This document shows positions 46,603-54,554 of a DNA stretch of 64,000 nucleotides, piece by piece. Under the pieces are notes generated by a model. The model worked only from the letters and a program-made list of their open reading frames with translations. It was not told the DNA's origin and searched no databases. The translations under genes and the position numbers were made by a program. Source of the DNA: Mycobacterium sp. MFM001 (GTDB lineage: Bacteria > Actinomycetota > Actinomycetes > Mycobacteriales > Mycobacteriaceae); contig NZ_BFAB01000001.1 in NCBI RefSeq assembly GCF_003402475.1, forward strand, positions 124,001 through 188,000. Direction: 5' to 3'. Each line of letters opens with the position of its first letter. Position 1 is the first letter of the stretch.

Positions 46603-47397
46603 CTAACGTCCCTCGAACCGGGCCTGCCGGCGCTCGATAAACGACTGCACGCCCTCGGCGGCGTCGGCGGTGCCGAACAGGGTGGCAACCTCCGGCCGCA
46701 GCCGCTCGATGGCGGCCGCATCACCGTGTGCCCGCGCTCGGTGCGCCGACGCCAGCGTGGCCCGCACGCCCAGCGGCGCAGCGCGGTCAGCGATGGTGTG
46801 CGCGATCTCGCGCGCGCGGGCCAGCGCGGCGGCCGCGTCCTCGGCAACCTCCTGTACCAGGCCGATCCGATACGCCTCGTCGGCGTCGAACTCGTCGCCG
46901 GTGAGCAGCCAGCGCATCGCATTGCCCCAGCCGGCGTCGCGGGGAAGCCGGATTGTCGCGCCGCCGAACGGATAGATCCCGCGCTGCACCTCGAGTTGCG
47001 CGAATCGGGTACCGGTCGCCGCGATGCGGATATCGGCGGCCAGCAGCAGCTCGATGCCCAGCGTCATGCACCAACCCTGGGCGGCGGCGACCAGCGGCGT
47101 GGTCCAAGGTCCGTCGAGGCGCCACGGATCGCGCCCGTCTGCAGGAAACTCCAATTCGCCAGCAGCGATGGCCGGTGCGACGTCGACGAGGTCTAAGCCG
47201 CCGGTGAAGTGGTCGCCGTGAGCGAACAGCACCCCGACACGTACATCGGGGTCGGACTCCAGCAGCGCATATGCCCGGGACAGATCAGCGAGCATCGTCC
47301 GGTTGAAGGCATTGCGTTTGTCCGGCCGGTTCAGACCGATCAGCAGCACGTGACCGTCCCGCTCGAGGGTGACGGTCTCTAGGGAGGTCTCAGGCAT
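46603..47397 (-). CDS. echA1: Enoyl-CoA hydratase EchA1
   Basis: 264 residues, crotonase fold. FTGGLDLVDVAP and the oxyanion-hole region MTLGIELLLAAD are clear, and both Glu positions, in GIELLLA and QLEVQRG, are retained. Corresponds to Rv0222. ATG at 47397. It is divergent from the peptide/TetR genes. Confidence 0.88.
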   Translation of the reverse strand: MPETSLETVTLERDGHVLLIGLNRPDKRNAFNRTMLADLSRAYALLESDPDVRVGVLFAHGDHFTGGLDLVDVAPAIAAGELEFPADGRDPWRLDGPWTTPLVAAAQGWCMTLGIELLLAADIRIAATGTRFAQLEVQRGIYPFGGATIRLPRDAGWGNAMRWLLTGDEFDADEAYRIGLVQEVAEDAAAALARAREIAHTIADRAAPLGVRATLASAHRARAHGDAAAIERLRPEVATLFGTADAAEGVQSFIERRQARFEGR

Positions 47398-47489
47398 GGG
47401 CCGAGTCAACCGCAGAACTAAGTAATATGCAATAGCGCATAGAAAAGGCTGGGCGGTGCGATCGAAGGCCGTAATAGCCGTATCTACTT

Positions 47490-47516
47490 GCATAGAACTC
47501 CTAGCTTGTTCTATGC
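47490..47516. promoter_or_regulatory. Palindromic operator upstream of the TetR gene
   Basis: GCATAGAAC-N9-GTTCTATGC is a perfect 9-base inverted repeat. A half-site-like GCATAGAA occurs at about 47436, near the echA1 start. The TetR gene is 222 bp downstream, with the 48-residue frame between. Confidence 0.7.
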
Positions 47517-47565
47517 TTCCCCACATAATCATGGGCCCACCTGGCGCATGAGGCAGGAGAAGATC

Positions 47566-47712
47566 ATGTGGGTCGTCGAGTTGAACATCGTCGGTTACCG
47601 CTTTACCCGTCAGGTTCCTGACCTGCCCCACACGTCGTTGAAGTCGGTGCGGTTGCACCCGCGCAGCGTGCACTGGCGCGTGCCGCAACTGCGCCACTCG
47701 CACGCCGCCTGA
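47566..47712 (+). CDS. Hypothetical 48-residue peptide
   Basis: ATG at 47566 follows AGGCAGGAGAAGATC, a good Shine-Dalgarno. It encodes MWVVELNIVGYRFTRQVP, then a His/Arg/Pro-rich tail ending SHAA. It lies between the TetR operator and the TetR gene on the same strand, so it belongs to that transcript. It could be a leader peptide or a small protein; no family recognised. Confidence 0.5.
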   Translation: MWVVELNIVGYRFTRQVPDLPHTSLKSVRLHPRSVHWRVPQLRHSHAA

Positions 47713-47738
47713 GAATCGGGTCTTGGGGGGAGCTCACA

Positions 47739-48350
47739 ATGTCGATAGCCACACGCACCAAACGCGGCGGAACGCGGACCAAGATGCTGGTCAGCGCCGC
47801 CGAAGTGATGCGGGAACGCGGAGCAGCCGGCGTCACCATCGACGAAGTCCTCACCCGCAGCGGCGCACCGCGCGGCTCGGTGTACTACCACTTTCCCGAG
47901 GGCCGCAACCAGATCCTGACCGAAGCCCTCCGGTACGCCGGTGATGCCATTACCGCCACCATCGATCAATCCGCCGAGCGGGGCGCGATGGTGCTGCTGC
48001 GCGAGTTCGTCGAGTTGTGGGAACGGCTGCTGGCCGACAGCGACTTCACCTCCGGCTGCCCTGTCGTGGCGGCGGCGATCGGCTCGGCCGACGAAGAACC
48101 GCCGTTGACCGCCGAGGCCGGGCAGATTCTGAGCCGCTGGTGCACGGCATTGACCCGGGCATTCGTCGCCGACGGCTTCCCCGAATCGGACGCGGCATCG
48201 CTTGCGGTGACGTCGATTTCCGCGCTCGAGGGTGCGGTCGTGCTATGCCGCTCGACGCGCAGCACCGGCCCGCTGCGCGAGGTGCACAGCCAACTCGAAT
48301 TCCTGATCAAATCAAGGGAATTCGTCCGTCGCAACGGCGTTCCCAAGTAG
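47739..48350 (+). CDS. TetR family regulator
   Basis: 203 residues. The helix-turn-helix is LVSAAEVMRERGAAGVTIDE, then SGAPRGSVYYHFPEGR. The C-terminal domain resembles the LmrA/YxaF group. Probable autorepressor at 47490-47516 and perhaps of echA1. ATG at 47739 is preceded by GGGGGGAGCTCACA. Confidence 0.87.
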   Translation: MSIATRTKRGGTRTKMLVSAAEVMRERGAAGVTIDEVLTRSGAPRGSVYYHFPEGRNQILTEALRYAGDAITATIDQSAERGAMVLLREFVELWERLLADSDFTSGCPVVAAAIGSADEEPPLTAEAGQILSRWCTALTRAFVADGFPESDAASLAVTSISALEGAVVLCRSTRSTGPLREVHSQLEFLIKSREFVRRNGVPK

Positions 48351-48359
48351 CGCAAGTTA

Positions 48360-48423
48360 GCGCGAGCAGACACAGAATCGCACGATTCTGCCTCTGGCAG
48401 TGCGATTTTGCGTCTGCTCGCGC
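48360..48423. terminator. GCGAGCAGAC-type intergenic hairpin
   Basis: 24-base arms at 48360-48383 and 48400-48423 pair with 22 of 24 matches. The arm core is GCGAGCAGACGCAAAATCGCA-like (with two changes on one side). I recall this sequence as a common mycobacterial intergenic hairpin. It lies between two converging genes, consistent with a terminator. Confidence 0.75.
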
Positions 48424-48431
48424 CGGGAAGG

Positions 48432-48728
48432 CTAGTCGCTGGCCGGCAGGGGCTTGGCCTCTTTGAGGCTCAGCGCGGTCTGACCGATTGCCAGCGTGCC
48501 CGCGCCCGCCTTGGTCACCAGCACCTCGGCGCCGTTCTCGTCCACATAACGCTTGCCCATCACGTTGCCGTCGGCGAACGCCGGATCCAGTTCCCCGGAA
48601 CGGTCGGCGTCCAACGGCACCATCGGCGCGCCGCCGCAACGCAAGTCGTCGAGGGACTCGGCGCTGCGCACGACAATGACCTGGGTGTCGCACACCTGGC
48701 TGGCCAGACGGGTTCCGTTCTTGATCAT
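48432..48728 (-). CDS. Conserved hypothetical 98-residue protein
   Basis: MIKNGTRLASQVCDTQVIVV at the N-terminus, a single Cys at 13 and another in LRCGGAPMV. No membrane segment. It starts 16 bp after the acyl-CoA synthetase stop on the same strand, so it is co-transcribed with it. Not assigned to a family; perhaps an accessory protein of the synthetase. Confidence 0.72.
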   Translation of the reverse strand: MIKNGTRLASQVCDTQVIVVRSAESLDDLRCGGAPMVPLDADRSGELDPAFADGNVMGKRYVDENGAEVLVTKAGAGTLAIGQTALSLKEAKPLPASD

Positions 48729-48744
48729 GATTTCGATCCCTCGG

Positions 48745-50232
48745 TTAATTATGGGTGGCGTGCAGGGATTCGACGATTTCCCGCCGAAGCACCTTTCCGG
48801 TTGCGTTGGTGGGCAGTTCGTCGCGGAACACTACCCGGTCGGGAGTGCGTGAACCACGCAGGCTTTTGCGTACATACTCGCGCAATTCGTCGGGGTCGGG
48901 GTCGACGCCGACGGTGGGCACCACCACCGCGACAATCGCCTGACCCCACTGCGGATCGTCGACGCCGACCACGGCGACGTCGCGCACGTGCGGGTGCTCG
49001 ATCAGCACATCCTCCAGTTCGGCCGGGGCGATGTTCTCCCCGCCGCGGATAATCGTGTCGTCGCTACGCCCGCCGATGAACAGGTAGCCGTCCTCGTCGA
49101 GCATCGCGACGTCGCGAGTGGCGAACCACCCGTCGGCGTCGAGCACCGACCCGATCCCGGTGTAGCGGCCCGACACCTGCTCGCCGCGCACGAACAACTC
49201 GCCGCTCTCCCCCGGTCCGAGCACAGCCCCGCTCTCGTCGCGGATCTGCACCTCGACACCGGGCACCGGTTGGCCGACCGATGCCAGCCGGCGGGCGACC
49301 GCGGGATCCGACGCGGCCTGCGCGTCGCGGTGGTCCTCCGGGGTGAGCACCGCGATCGTCGAACTGGTCTCGGTCAGGCCGTAGGCGTTGACGAACCCGA
49401 CGTTCGGCAACAGCTCCAGCGCCCGGCGAACCAGCGGCAGACCCACCTTCGACCCGCCGTAGGCCAGGTTGCGCAGCGACGGCAGTTCGTGGCGGCCGGT
49501 TTCCAGCACGGTGACGATCCGGTCGAGCATCGTCGGTACCACGGTGGCGGTGGTGACGTGCTCGGCGTTGATCAGCCGCACCCATTCCCCGGCGTCGAAG
49601 ATCGGTAGATAGACCATCTTGCGGCCGGCGTACAGGTTCGACAGCGCGGCCCCGACTCCGGCGATGTGGTACGGCGGCACGCAGATCAGCGCGGCGTCGG
49701 TCGGCTCGGCCGACTCGAATTCAACTGTGCCGGTGACATAACTGGTCAGGTTGTTGTGCGAAAGTTCGACGGCCTTGGGCTGCGACGTGGTGCCCGACGT
49801 GAACAACACGATCGCCGTCGCGTCCGGATCGGGAAACTCCGCCGCGGGTTCTGCGCTGCGGGCCGCAGCGAGGAACTCGTCCGAGTCGATCACCTGTTTG
49901 CCGACGACCATGTCGCGGTAGCGGTCGTCGACGATCACCAGCGGTTCGGGCAATCGCGCGATCAGGGTCTGGATGCCCTCGGCGGAGAGCCGGTAGTTGA
50001 TCGGCGTGAACGGCAGCCCGGCGCGCGCCGAAGCGAAGATCAGCAGCGGCAGCATCGCCCCGCCGGTGCCAACGTAGACCACATGCCGACAGCCCGATCC
50101 GGCGATGACGCCGGCGCCGCCGTCGGCCAGATCGCTGAGCTCTTGCGTGGTCAGCCGGAGGTCACCGGAGACGACGGCGGTCCGGTCGGGATTGCTCGAG
50201 ACCGCCATCTCGAGGAGTAGCGAAATGCTCAA
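48745..50232 (-). CDS. AMP-dependent acyl-CoA synthetase (FadD-type)
   Basis: 495 residues. P-loop FTSGTTSQPKAVELSH, adenylation motif GLTETSSTI, then RGGENIAPAELE and the A10 Lys in NATGKVLRREI. TTG at 50232 is used; an ATG at 50208 would remove only 8 residues. The 98-residue gene follows. Upstream is nat on the same strand, 72 bp away. Confidence 0.9.
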   Translation of the reverse strand: MSISLLLEMAVSSNPDRTAVVSGDLRLTTQELSDLADGGAGVIAGSGCRHVVYVGTGGAMLPLLIFASARAGLPFTPINYRLSAEGIQTLIARLPEPLVIVDDRYRDMVVGKQVIDSDEFLAAARSAEPAAEFPDPDATAIVLFTSGTTSQPKAVELSHNNLTSYVTGTVEFESAEPTDAALICVPPYHIAGVGAALSNLYAGRKMVYLPIFDAGEWVRLINAEHVTTATVVPTMLDRIVTVLETGRHELPSLRNLAYGGSKVGLPLVRRALELLPNVGFVNAYGLTETSSTIAVLTPEDHRDAQAASDPAVARRLASVGQPVPGVEVQIRDESGAVLGPGESGELFVRGEQVSGRYTGIGSVLDADGWFATRDVAMLDEDGYLFIGGRSDDTIIRGGENIAPAELEDVLIEHPHVRDVAVVGVDDPQWGQAIVAVVVPTVGVDPDPDELREYVRKSLRGSRTPDRVVFRDELPTNATGKVLRREIVESLHATHN

Positions 50233-50304
50233 CGCTCGGACTTTCTGTGCCGTGACCCGTTACAAACACCGCCAAAAGTGTCATGTCGAGTTTAGAGGAT
50301 GCAA

Positions 50305-51138
50305 CTAGTTGTCGAGCACCTGGGCGATCCGGGCCTCGACATCGCCCAGACCTGACACGTCGATCCCGAACCGATCGACCAGCGCGTCGAGCACCTGCCC
50401 CGCCGTGTCGAATCGGATGCGCTCGGTTTCACCCTTCGAATGGATCGCGAGGTGACGGCCGTTCAGGTTCCACCGCGCGTCGTCGGTCACCAGCGCGGCG
50501 GTGAGGCTGGTGACGAAGTGCGACTCGGGATACGTTGACACATACCAACTTCCGACTTGCAGATCGATCAGCGGTCGCGGTTCGGTGCTGAAGGTGTACA
50601 GCGGCTGCCACGTTTCGCGGACCAGTGCCTCCAAAACGTATCCGTCGCCATGGGTGCGCAGCCGGTACGGCTCGTGCCGCGTCTGCTGAATCGGGCCGGG
50701 TATCAAGCGAATCGGCGACGACAGCGTCTGCCCGCCGAATCCGACATCGACCAGAAACACGTCGTCGACCCCCGGGATCCGCACCGACAGCGCCTGGTGG
50801 GTCTGCGCAGGCGGCGGCCCGTCCAACCCATCAGGGCTCATCCACACCACCCGTCCCGCCAGCGCGTCGACTCCAAAACCCAACTGCTCCAACACATATC
50901 GCAACAGATTGTTGTGCTCGTAGCAGTAGCCGCCGCGGCGTCGGCGTACCAGCTTGTCCGCCAGACCCTCCGGGCTGAGATCGGTCACGGGCACGCCGAG
51001 CAGCGGGTCGAGGTTCTCGAACGGGATGCGACGTCCGTGCGCGGCCACCAGCTCGGCCAGCGTCTCCAGGGTCGGATCGGCCGGCCCCGAGTAGTCGATG
51101 CGGGCGAAATACGCCGGGAGGTTCAGGTCCCGGTCCAC
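50305..51138 (-). CDS. nat: Arylamine N-acetyltransferase
   Basis: 277 residues. The catalytic triad is clear: Cys72 in RRRRGGYCYEHN, His114 in THQALSVR and Asp131 in VDVGFGGQ. NATs transfer acetyl or propionyl from CoA to arylamines and hydrazines. In M. tuberculosis nat lies with the cholesterol hsa genes (recalled), whereas here it overlaps an enoyl-CoA hydratase gene by 16 bp. GTG at 51138. Confidence 0.93.
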   Translation of the reverse strand: MDRDLNLPAYFARIDYSGPADPTLETLAELVAAHGRRIPFENLDPLLGVPVTDLSPEGLADKLVRRRRGGYCYEHNNLLRYVLEQLGFGVDALAGRVVWMSPDGLDGPPPAQTHQALSVRIPGVDDVFLVDVGFGGQTLSSPIRLIPGPIQQTRHEPYRLRTHGDGYVLEALVRETWQPLYTFSTEPRPLIDLQVGSWYVSTYPESHFVTSLTAALVTDDARWNLNGRHLAIHSKGETERIRFDTAGQVLDALVDRFGIDVSGLGDVEARIAQVLDN

Positions 51139-51899
51139 TTGGGAGGCCGCTTCTCGGCGAACGCGATGGCGCCCTCTTTGGCGTCGTTGGAGGCGAACAC
51201 CGGCATCAGGATCTTGGTCTGCTCGGCGAACATGTTCTCCGGGCTCCAGCCGCGGGACTCGACGATGATCCGCTTGGTGGCGGCGACGGCCAGCGGCCCG
51301 TTGGCGGTGATCTTCTCGGCCAGCTTGATCGCCTCGTCCAGCGCCCCGCCCGGTTCGGCCAGCACGTTGACCAAGCCCAGGGCATGGGCCCGCTCGGCGG
51401 GCAGGTTGTCGCCGGTCAGCGCCAGCTCCATCGCGACCGCGTACGGGATGCGCTGCGGCAGCCGCAACAGCCCCCCGCCCCCGGCGACCAGGCCGCGCTT
51501 GACTTCCGGAATGCCGAACGCCGACTCCTTTGACGCCACGATCAGGTCGGTGGCCAGCGCCAGCTCGGTGCCGCCGGCCAACGCGTAGCCCTCGACGGCG
51601 GCGATCAGCGGCTTGGTCGGCGGACGTTCGGTAAAGCCCAGCCCCCGGCCCTCGACCACGACGTTCTCGCCGCGCGCGAACGCCTTGAGATCCATGCCCG
51701 CGCAGAAGGAACCACCGGCACCGGTCAGGATCGCCACCGACAGGCCCGCGTCGCCGTCCAGCCGGTCCATCGCTTCGGCCAGGCCCTTGCTGACCGCGGC
51801 GTTGACGGCATTTTTGGCCTGCGGCCGGTTGATCGTGATGATCAGGATGCGGTCCCGCTGTTCGACGAGAACTGGGGCTTCTTCTTGTTCGGTGCTCAC
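51123..51899 (-). CDS. Enoyl-CoA hydratase/isomerase (EchA)
   Basis: 258 residues. Crotonase motifs: GSFCAGMDLKAF, oxyanion hole YALAGGTELALA and IPEVKRGLVAGGGGL, with both Glu residues. GTG at 51899 follows GAAGGAGCGTCACACC with a long 12-bp spacing. Divergent from the acyltransferase. Confidence 0.9.
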   Translation of the reverse strand: MSTEQEEAPVLVEQRDRILIITINRPQAKNAVNAAVSKGLAEAMDRLDGDAGLSVAILTGAGGSFCAGMDLKAFARGENVVVEGRGLGFTERPPTKPLIAAVEGYALAGGTELALATDLIVASKESAFGIPEVKRGLVAGGGGLLRLPQRIPYAVAMELALTGDNLPAERAHALGLVNVLAEPGGALDEAIKLAEKITANGPLAVAATKRIIVESRGWSPENMFAEQTKILMPVFASNDAKEGAIAFAEKRPPKWTGT

Positions 51900-52016
51900 G
51901 ACGGTGTGACGCTCCTTCGGATAGGGACAGGTGTCGAACGATGGTATCGGTCGGCCCGAGCCGATGGCCCGTGGCGCTCGACTACGATCACAGCAAAATC
52001 GGCGCGGAATCATAGC

Positions 52017-52060
52017 GGCGATCGCAAGCGCGGCGAAGCCGAGCGCAGCGGGTCGCCGCC
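52017..52060. repeat. 44-bp dispersed repeat, copy 2
   Basis: Matches 12827-12870 in 43 of 44 bases; the one change is G/A at position 25. It lies in the promoter/leader of the acyltransferase gene, 19 bp before its TTG start. Confidence 0.85.
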
Positions 52061-52079
52061 CTCAGGTCAAGGGGGACCG

Positions 52080-52886
52080 TTGACAGCCATCGACACGGAA
52101 CCAACCGAAATTTCCAAGTGGGATCCGGGCCTCACCGAACGGGTGATGGGGTGGATCCGCCCGCTCATCAAGGGCTACCACCGCGCCGAGGTGCGCGGCC
52201 TGGAGTCGTTCCCGCCGGGCGGCGCGCTGGTGGTGTCCAACCACTCCGGCGGGCTGTTCCCGATGGACGTTCCGGTCTTCGCCACCGGCTTCTACGAGAA
52301 GTTCGGCTACGACCGCCCGGTCTACACGCTCAGCCATGACGTGTTGTTCACCGGCCCGATCGCCGACTTCTTCGTGCGGACCGGCTTCATCCGCGCCAAC
52401 CACGAAAACGCCGACGAGGCGCTGCGCTCCGGCGGCGTGGTGGTGGTGTTCCCGGGCGGCGACTACGACGTCTATCGGCCGACGCTGTCGGAGAACACCA
52501 TCGACTTCGACGGGCGCACCGGCTATGTCCGGGCGGCTTTGAACGCCGGCGTGCCGATTGTTCCGGCGGTGGCGATCGGCGGGCAGGAAAGCCAGCTGTA
52601 CCTGTCGCGCGGCACCTGGCTGGCCCACGCGCTGCGACTGGACAAGCTGATGCGGGTGAAGATCCTGCCGATCTCGGTGGGTTTCCCCTTCGGGCTGTCC
52701 GCGGTGCTGCCGGTCAACGTGCCGCTGCCGACCAAGATCGTCATGCAGGTGCTCGAGCCGATCCACGTGGCTGAGCAGTTCGGGGAGGACCCCGACATCG
52801 ACGAGGTCGACGTCCACGTCCGCCACGTCATGCAGAAGGCGCTGGACAAGCTGGCCAAAGAGCGCCGCCTGCCGATCGTCGGCTAG
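52080..52886 (+). CDS. Lysophospholipid-type acyltransferase (PlsC-like)
   Basis: 268 residues. SNHSGGLFPMD is the acyltransferase motif I (a longer spacing between His and Asp than the usual H-x4-D); FPGGDYDVYRP is motif III. TTG at 52080 follows AAGGGGGACCG. A FadD gene follows 9 bp downstream. The pair resembles Rv1428c-fadD12 of M. tuberculosis (uncertain). Confidence 0.85.
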   Translation: MTAIDTEPTEISKWDPGLTERVMGWIRPLIKGYHRAEVRGLESFPPGGALVVSNHSGGLFPMDVPVFATGFYEKFGYDRPVYTLSHDVLFTGPIADFFVRTGFIRANHENADEALRSGGVVVVFPGGDYDVYRPTLSENTIDFDGRTGYVRAALNAGVPIVPAVAIGGQESQLYLSRGTWLAHALRLDKLMRVKILPISVGFPFGLSAVLPVNVPLPTKIVMQVLEPIHVAEQFGEDPDIDEVDVHVRHVMQKALDKLAKERRLPIVG

Positions 52887-52895
52887 CAGTATCCG

Positions 52896-54482
52896 ATGGG
52901 TCTGCTCACCACCATGGTCCGGGCCGGGATCATCGCGCCGCTGCGGCCCGACAAGTACCTGCGCATTGCGGCCGTCGCGCGTCGCGAAGGGCTTTCCGTC
53001 ACAAGCGGATTCGCGATGTCGGCGCAGCGCTGCCCGGATAGGCCGGCACTGATCGACGAGCTGGGGTCGCTCACCTACCGCGAGCTCGACCGGCGCTGCG
53101 ACGCGCTGGCCGCGGCGCTGCAAGGGTTGCCCGGCGGCGCCCCGGCGGTGGTCGGGATCATGTGCCGCAACCATCGCGGTTTCGTCGAAGCGTTGGTGGC
53201 GGCCAACCGTATTGGCGCCGACGTGTTGCTGCTCAACACCTCGTTCGCCGGGCCGGCGCTGGCCGAGGTGGTCAACCGCGAAGGCGTGAACGCGGTGATC
53301 TACGACGAGGAGTTCACCGACTCGGTCGACCGCGCGCTGGCCGACCGGCCGGACACCACCCGCATCGTCGCGTGGACCGAACAGCCGCACGACCTCACGG
53401 TCGAAGGACTCGTCGCCGCGCATGCCGGTCAGCGTCCTGCGCGGACGGGCCGCAAAGGCAAACTGATCCTGCTGACGTCGGGGACAACCGGAAGTCCCAA
53501 GGGCGCCAAGCATTCCGGCGGCGGTGCCAACGAGCTCAAAGCGATCCTGGACCGGGTGCCGTGGCACACCGAGGAGACGACGGTGGTGGTGGCGCCGATG
53601 TTCCACGCCTGGGGTTTCTCCCAGCTGGTGTTCGCCGCGTCGCTGGGCTGCACGGTGGTGACCCGGCGCAAGTTCGACCCGGAAGCCACCCTCGACCTTG
53701 TCGACCGCCACCAGGCCACCGGCCTGTGCGTGGTGCCGGTGATGTTCGACCGGATCATGGACCTCCCCGACGAGGTACGCCATCGATATAGTTGCCGCTC
53801 ACTGCGATTCGCCACCGCATCCGGCTCGCGGATGCGGCCCGACGTGGTGACCCAGTTCATGGACGAGTTCGGCGACGTGATCTACAACAACTACAACGCC
53901 ACCGAGGCCGGCATGATCGCGACGGCGACACCCGAGGATCTGCGGGCCGCGCCCGACACGGCGGGCAAGCCCGCGGTCGGCACCGAGATCCGCATCCTCG
54001 ACAACGAGTTCCGCGAGGTGCCGGTGGGCGAGGTCGGCCAGATCTTCGTCCGCAACTCCAACCGGTTCGACGGGTATACGTCCGGCAATACCAAGGACTT
54101 TCACGAGGGGTTCATGGCATCGGGCGACGTCGGCCGGGTCGACGAGGCCGGGCGGCTCTACGTGGTCGGCCGCGACGACGAGATGATCGTGTCCGGCGGC
54201 GAGAACGTCTACCCGATCGAGGTGGAAAAGACGTTGGTGGGCCACCCCGACGTCGCGGAGGCGGCGGTGCTCGGGGTCGACGACGAGCAGTACGGGCAGC
54301 GGCTGGCGGCGTTCGTGGTTGTCGTGAAGGGGTCGACGGTCACCGTCGACGCGCTGAAGCAGCACGTGCGCGACAACCTGGCCAACTACAAGGTGCCCCG
54401 CGAGATCGTCGTACTACCCGAACTGCCCCGGAGCAGCACCGGCAAGGTGGTGCGCGGCGAGTTGCTGGCCCGGCTCAATTAA
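52896..54482 (+). CDS. Long-chain acyl-CoA synthetase (FadD12-like)
   Basis: 528 residues. LTSGTTGSPKGAKHSGG, YNATEAGMI, then SGGENVYPIEVE and the A10 Lys in SSTGKVVRGEL. A hydrophobic N-terminus (MGLLTTMVRAGIIAPL) may peripherally bind the membrane. Adjacent to the acyltransferase, so it likely supplies acyl-CoA for glycerolipid assembly. Terminator hairpin follows. Confidence 0.9.
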   Translation: MGLLTTMVRAGIIAPLRPDKYLRIAAVARREGLSVTSGFAMSAQRCPDRPALIDELGSLTYRELDRRCDALAAALQGLPGGAPAVVGIMCRNHRGFVEALVAANRIGADVLLLNTSFAGPALAEVVNREGVNAVIYDEEFTDSVDRALADRPDTTRIVAWTEQPHDLTVEGLVAAHAGQRPARTGRKGKLILLTSGTTGSPKGAKHSGGGANELKAILDRVPWHTEETTVVVAPMFHAWGFSQLVFAASLGCTVVTRRKFDPEATLDLVDRHQATGLCVVPVMFDRIMDLPDEVRHRYSCRSLRFATASGSRMRPDVVTQFMDEFGDVIYNNYNATEAGMIATATPEDLRAAPDTAGKPAVGTEIRILDNEFREVPVGEVGQIFVRNSNRFDGYTSGNTKDFHEGFMASGDVGRVDEAGRLYVVGRDDEMIVSGGENVYPIEVEKTLVGHPDVAEAAVLGVDDEQYGQRLAAFVVVVKGSTVTVDALKQHVRDNLANYKVPREIVVLPELPRSSTGKVVRGELLARLN

Positions 54483-54490
54483 CCGCCGAG

Positions 54491-54539
54491 TGTGGACTTA
54501 AGGCACGCGGCAAGCGGTTTCGCGTGCCTTAAGTCTACA
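54491..54539. terminator. ACTTAAGGCACGCG hairpin between convergent genes
   Basis: 19-base arms at 54491-54509 and 54521-54539 pair with one mismatch. It lies between fadD and the convergent WS/DGAT gene. The ACTTAA core recalls the hairpin at 2983-3043. Confidence 0.7.
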
Positions 54540-54554
54540 TTCGAGGCGGGAATG

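Noticed and set aside
52062..53783. 573-residue minus-strand frame opposite the acyltransferase and fadD
   Set aside because: Shadow of two convincing genes; no recognisable protein features.
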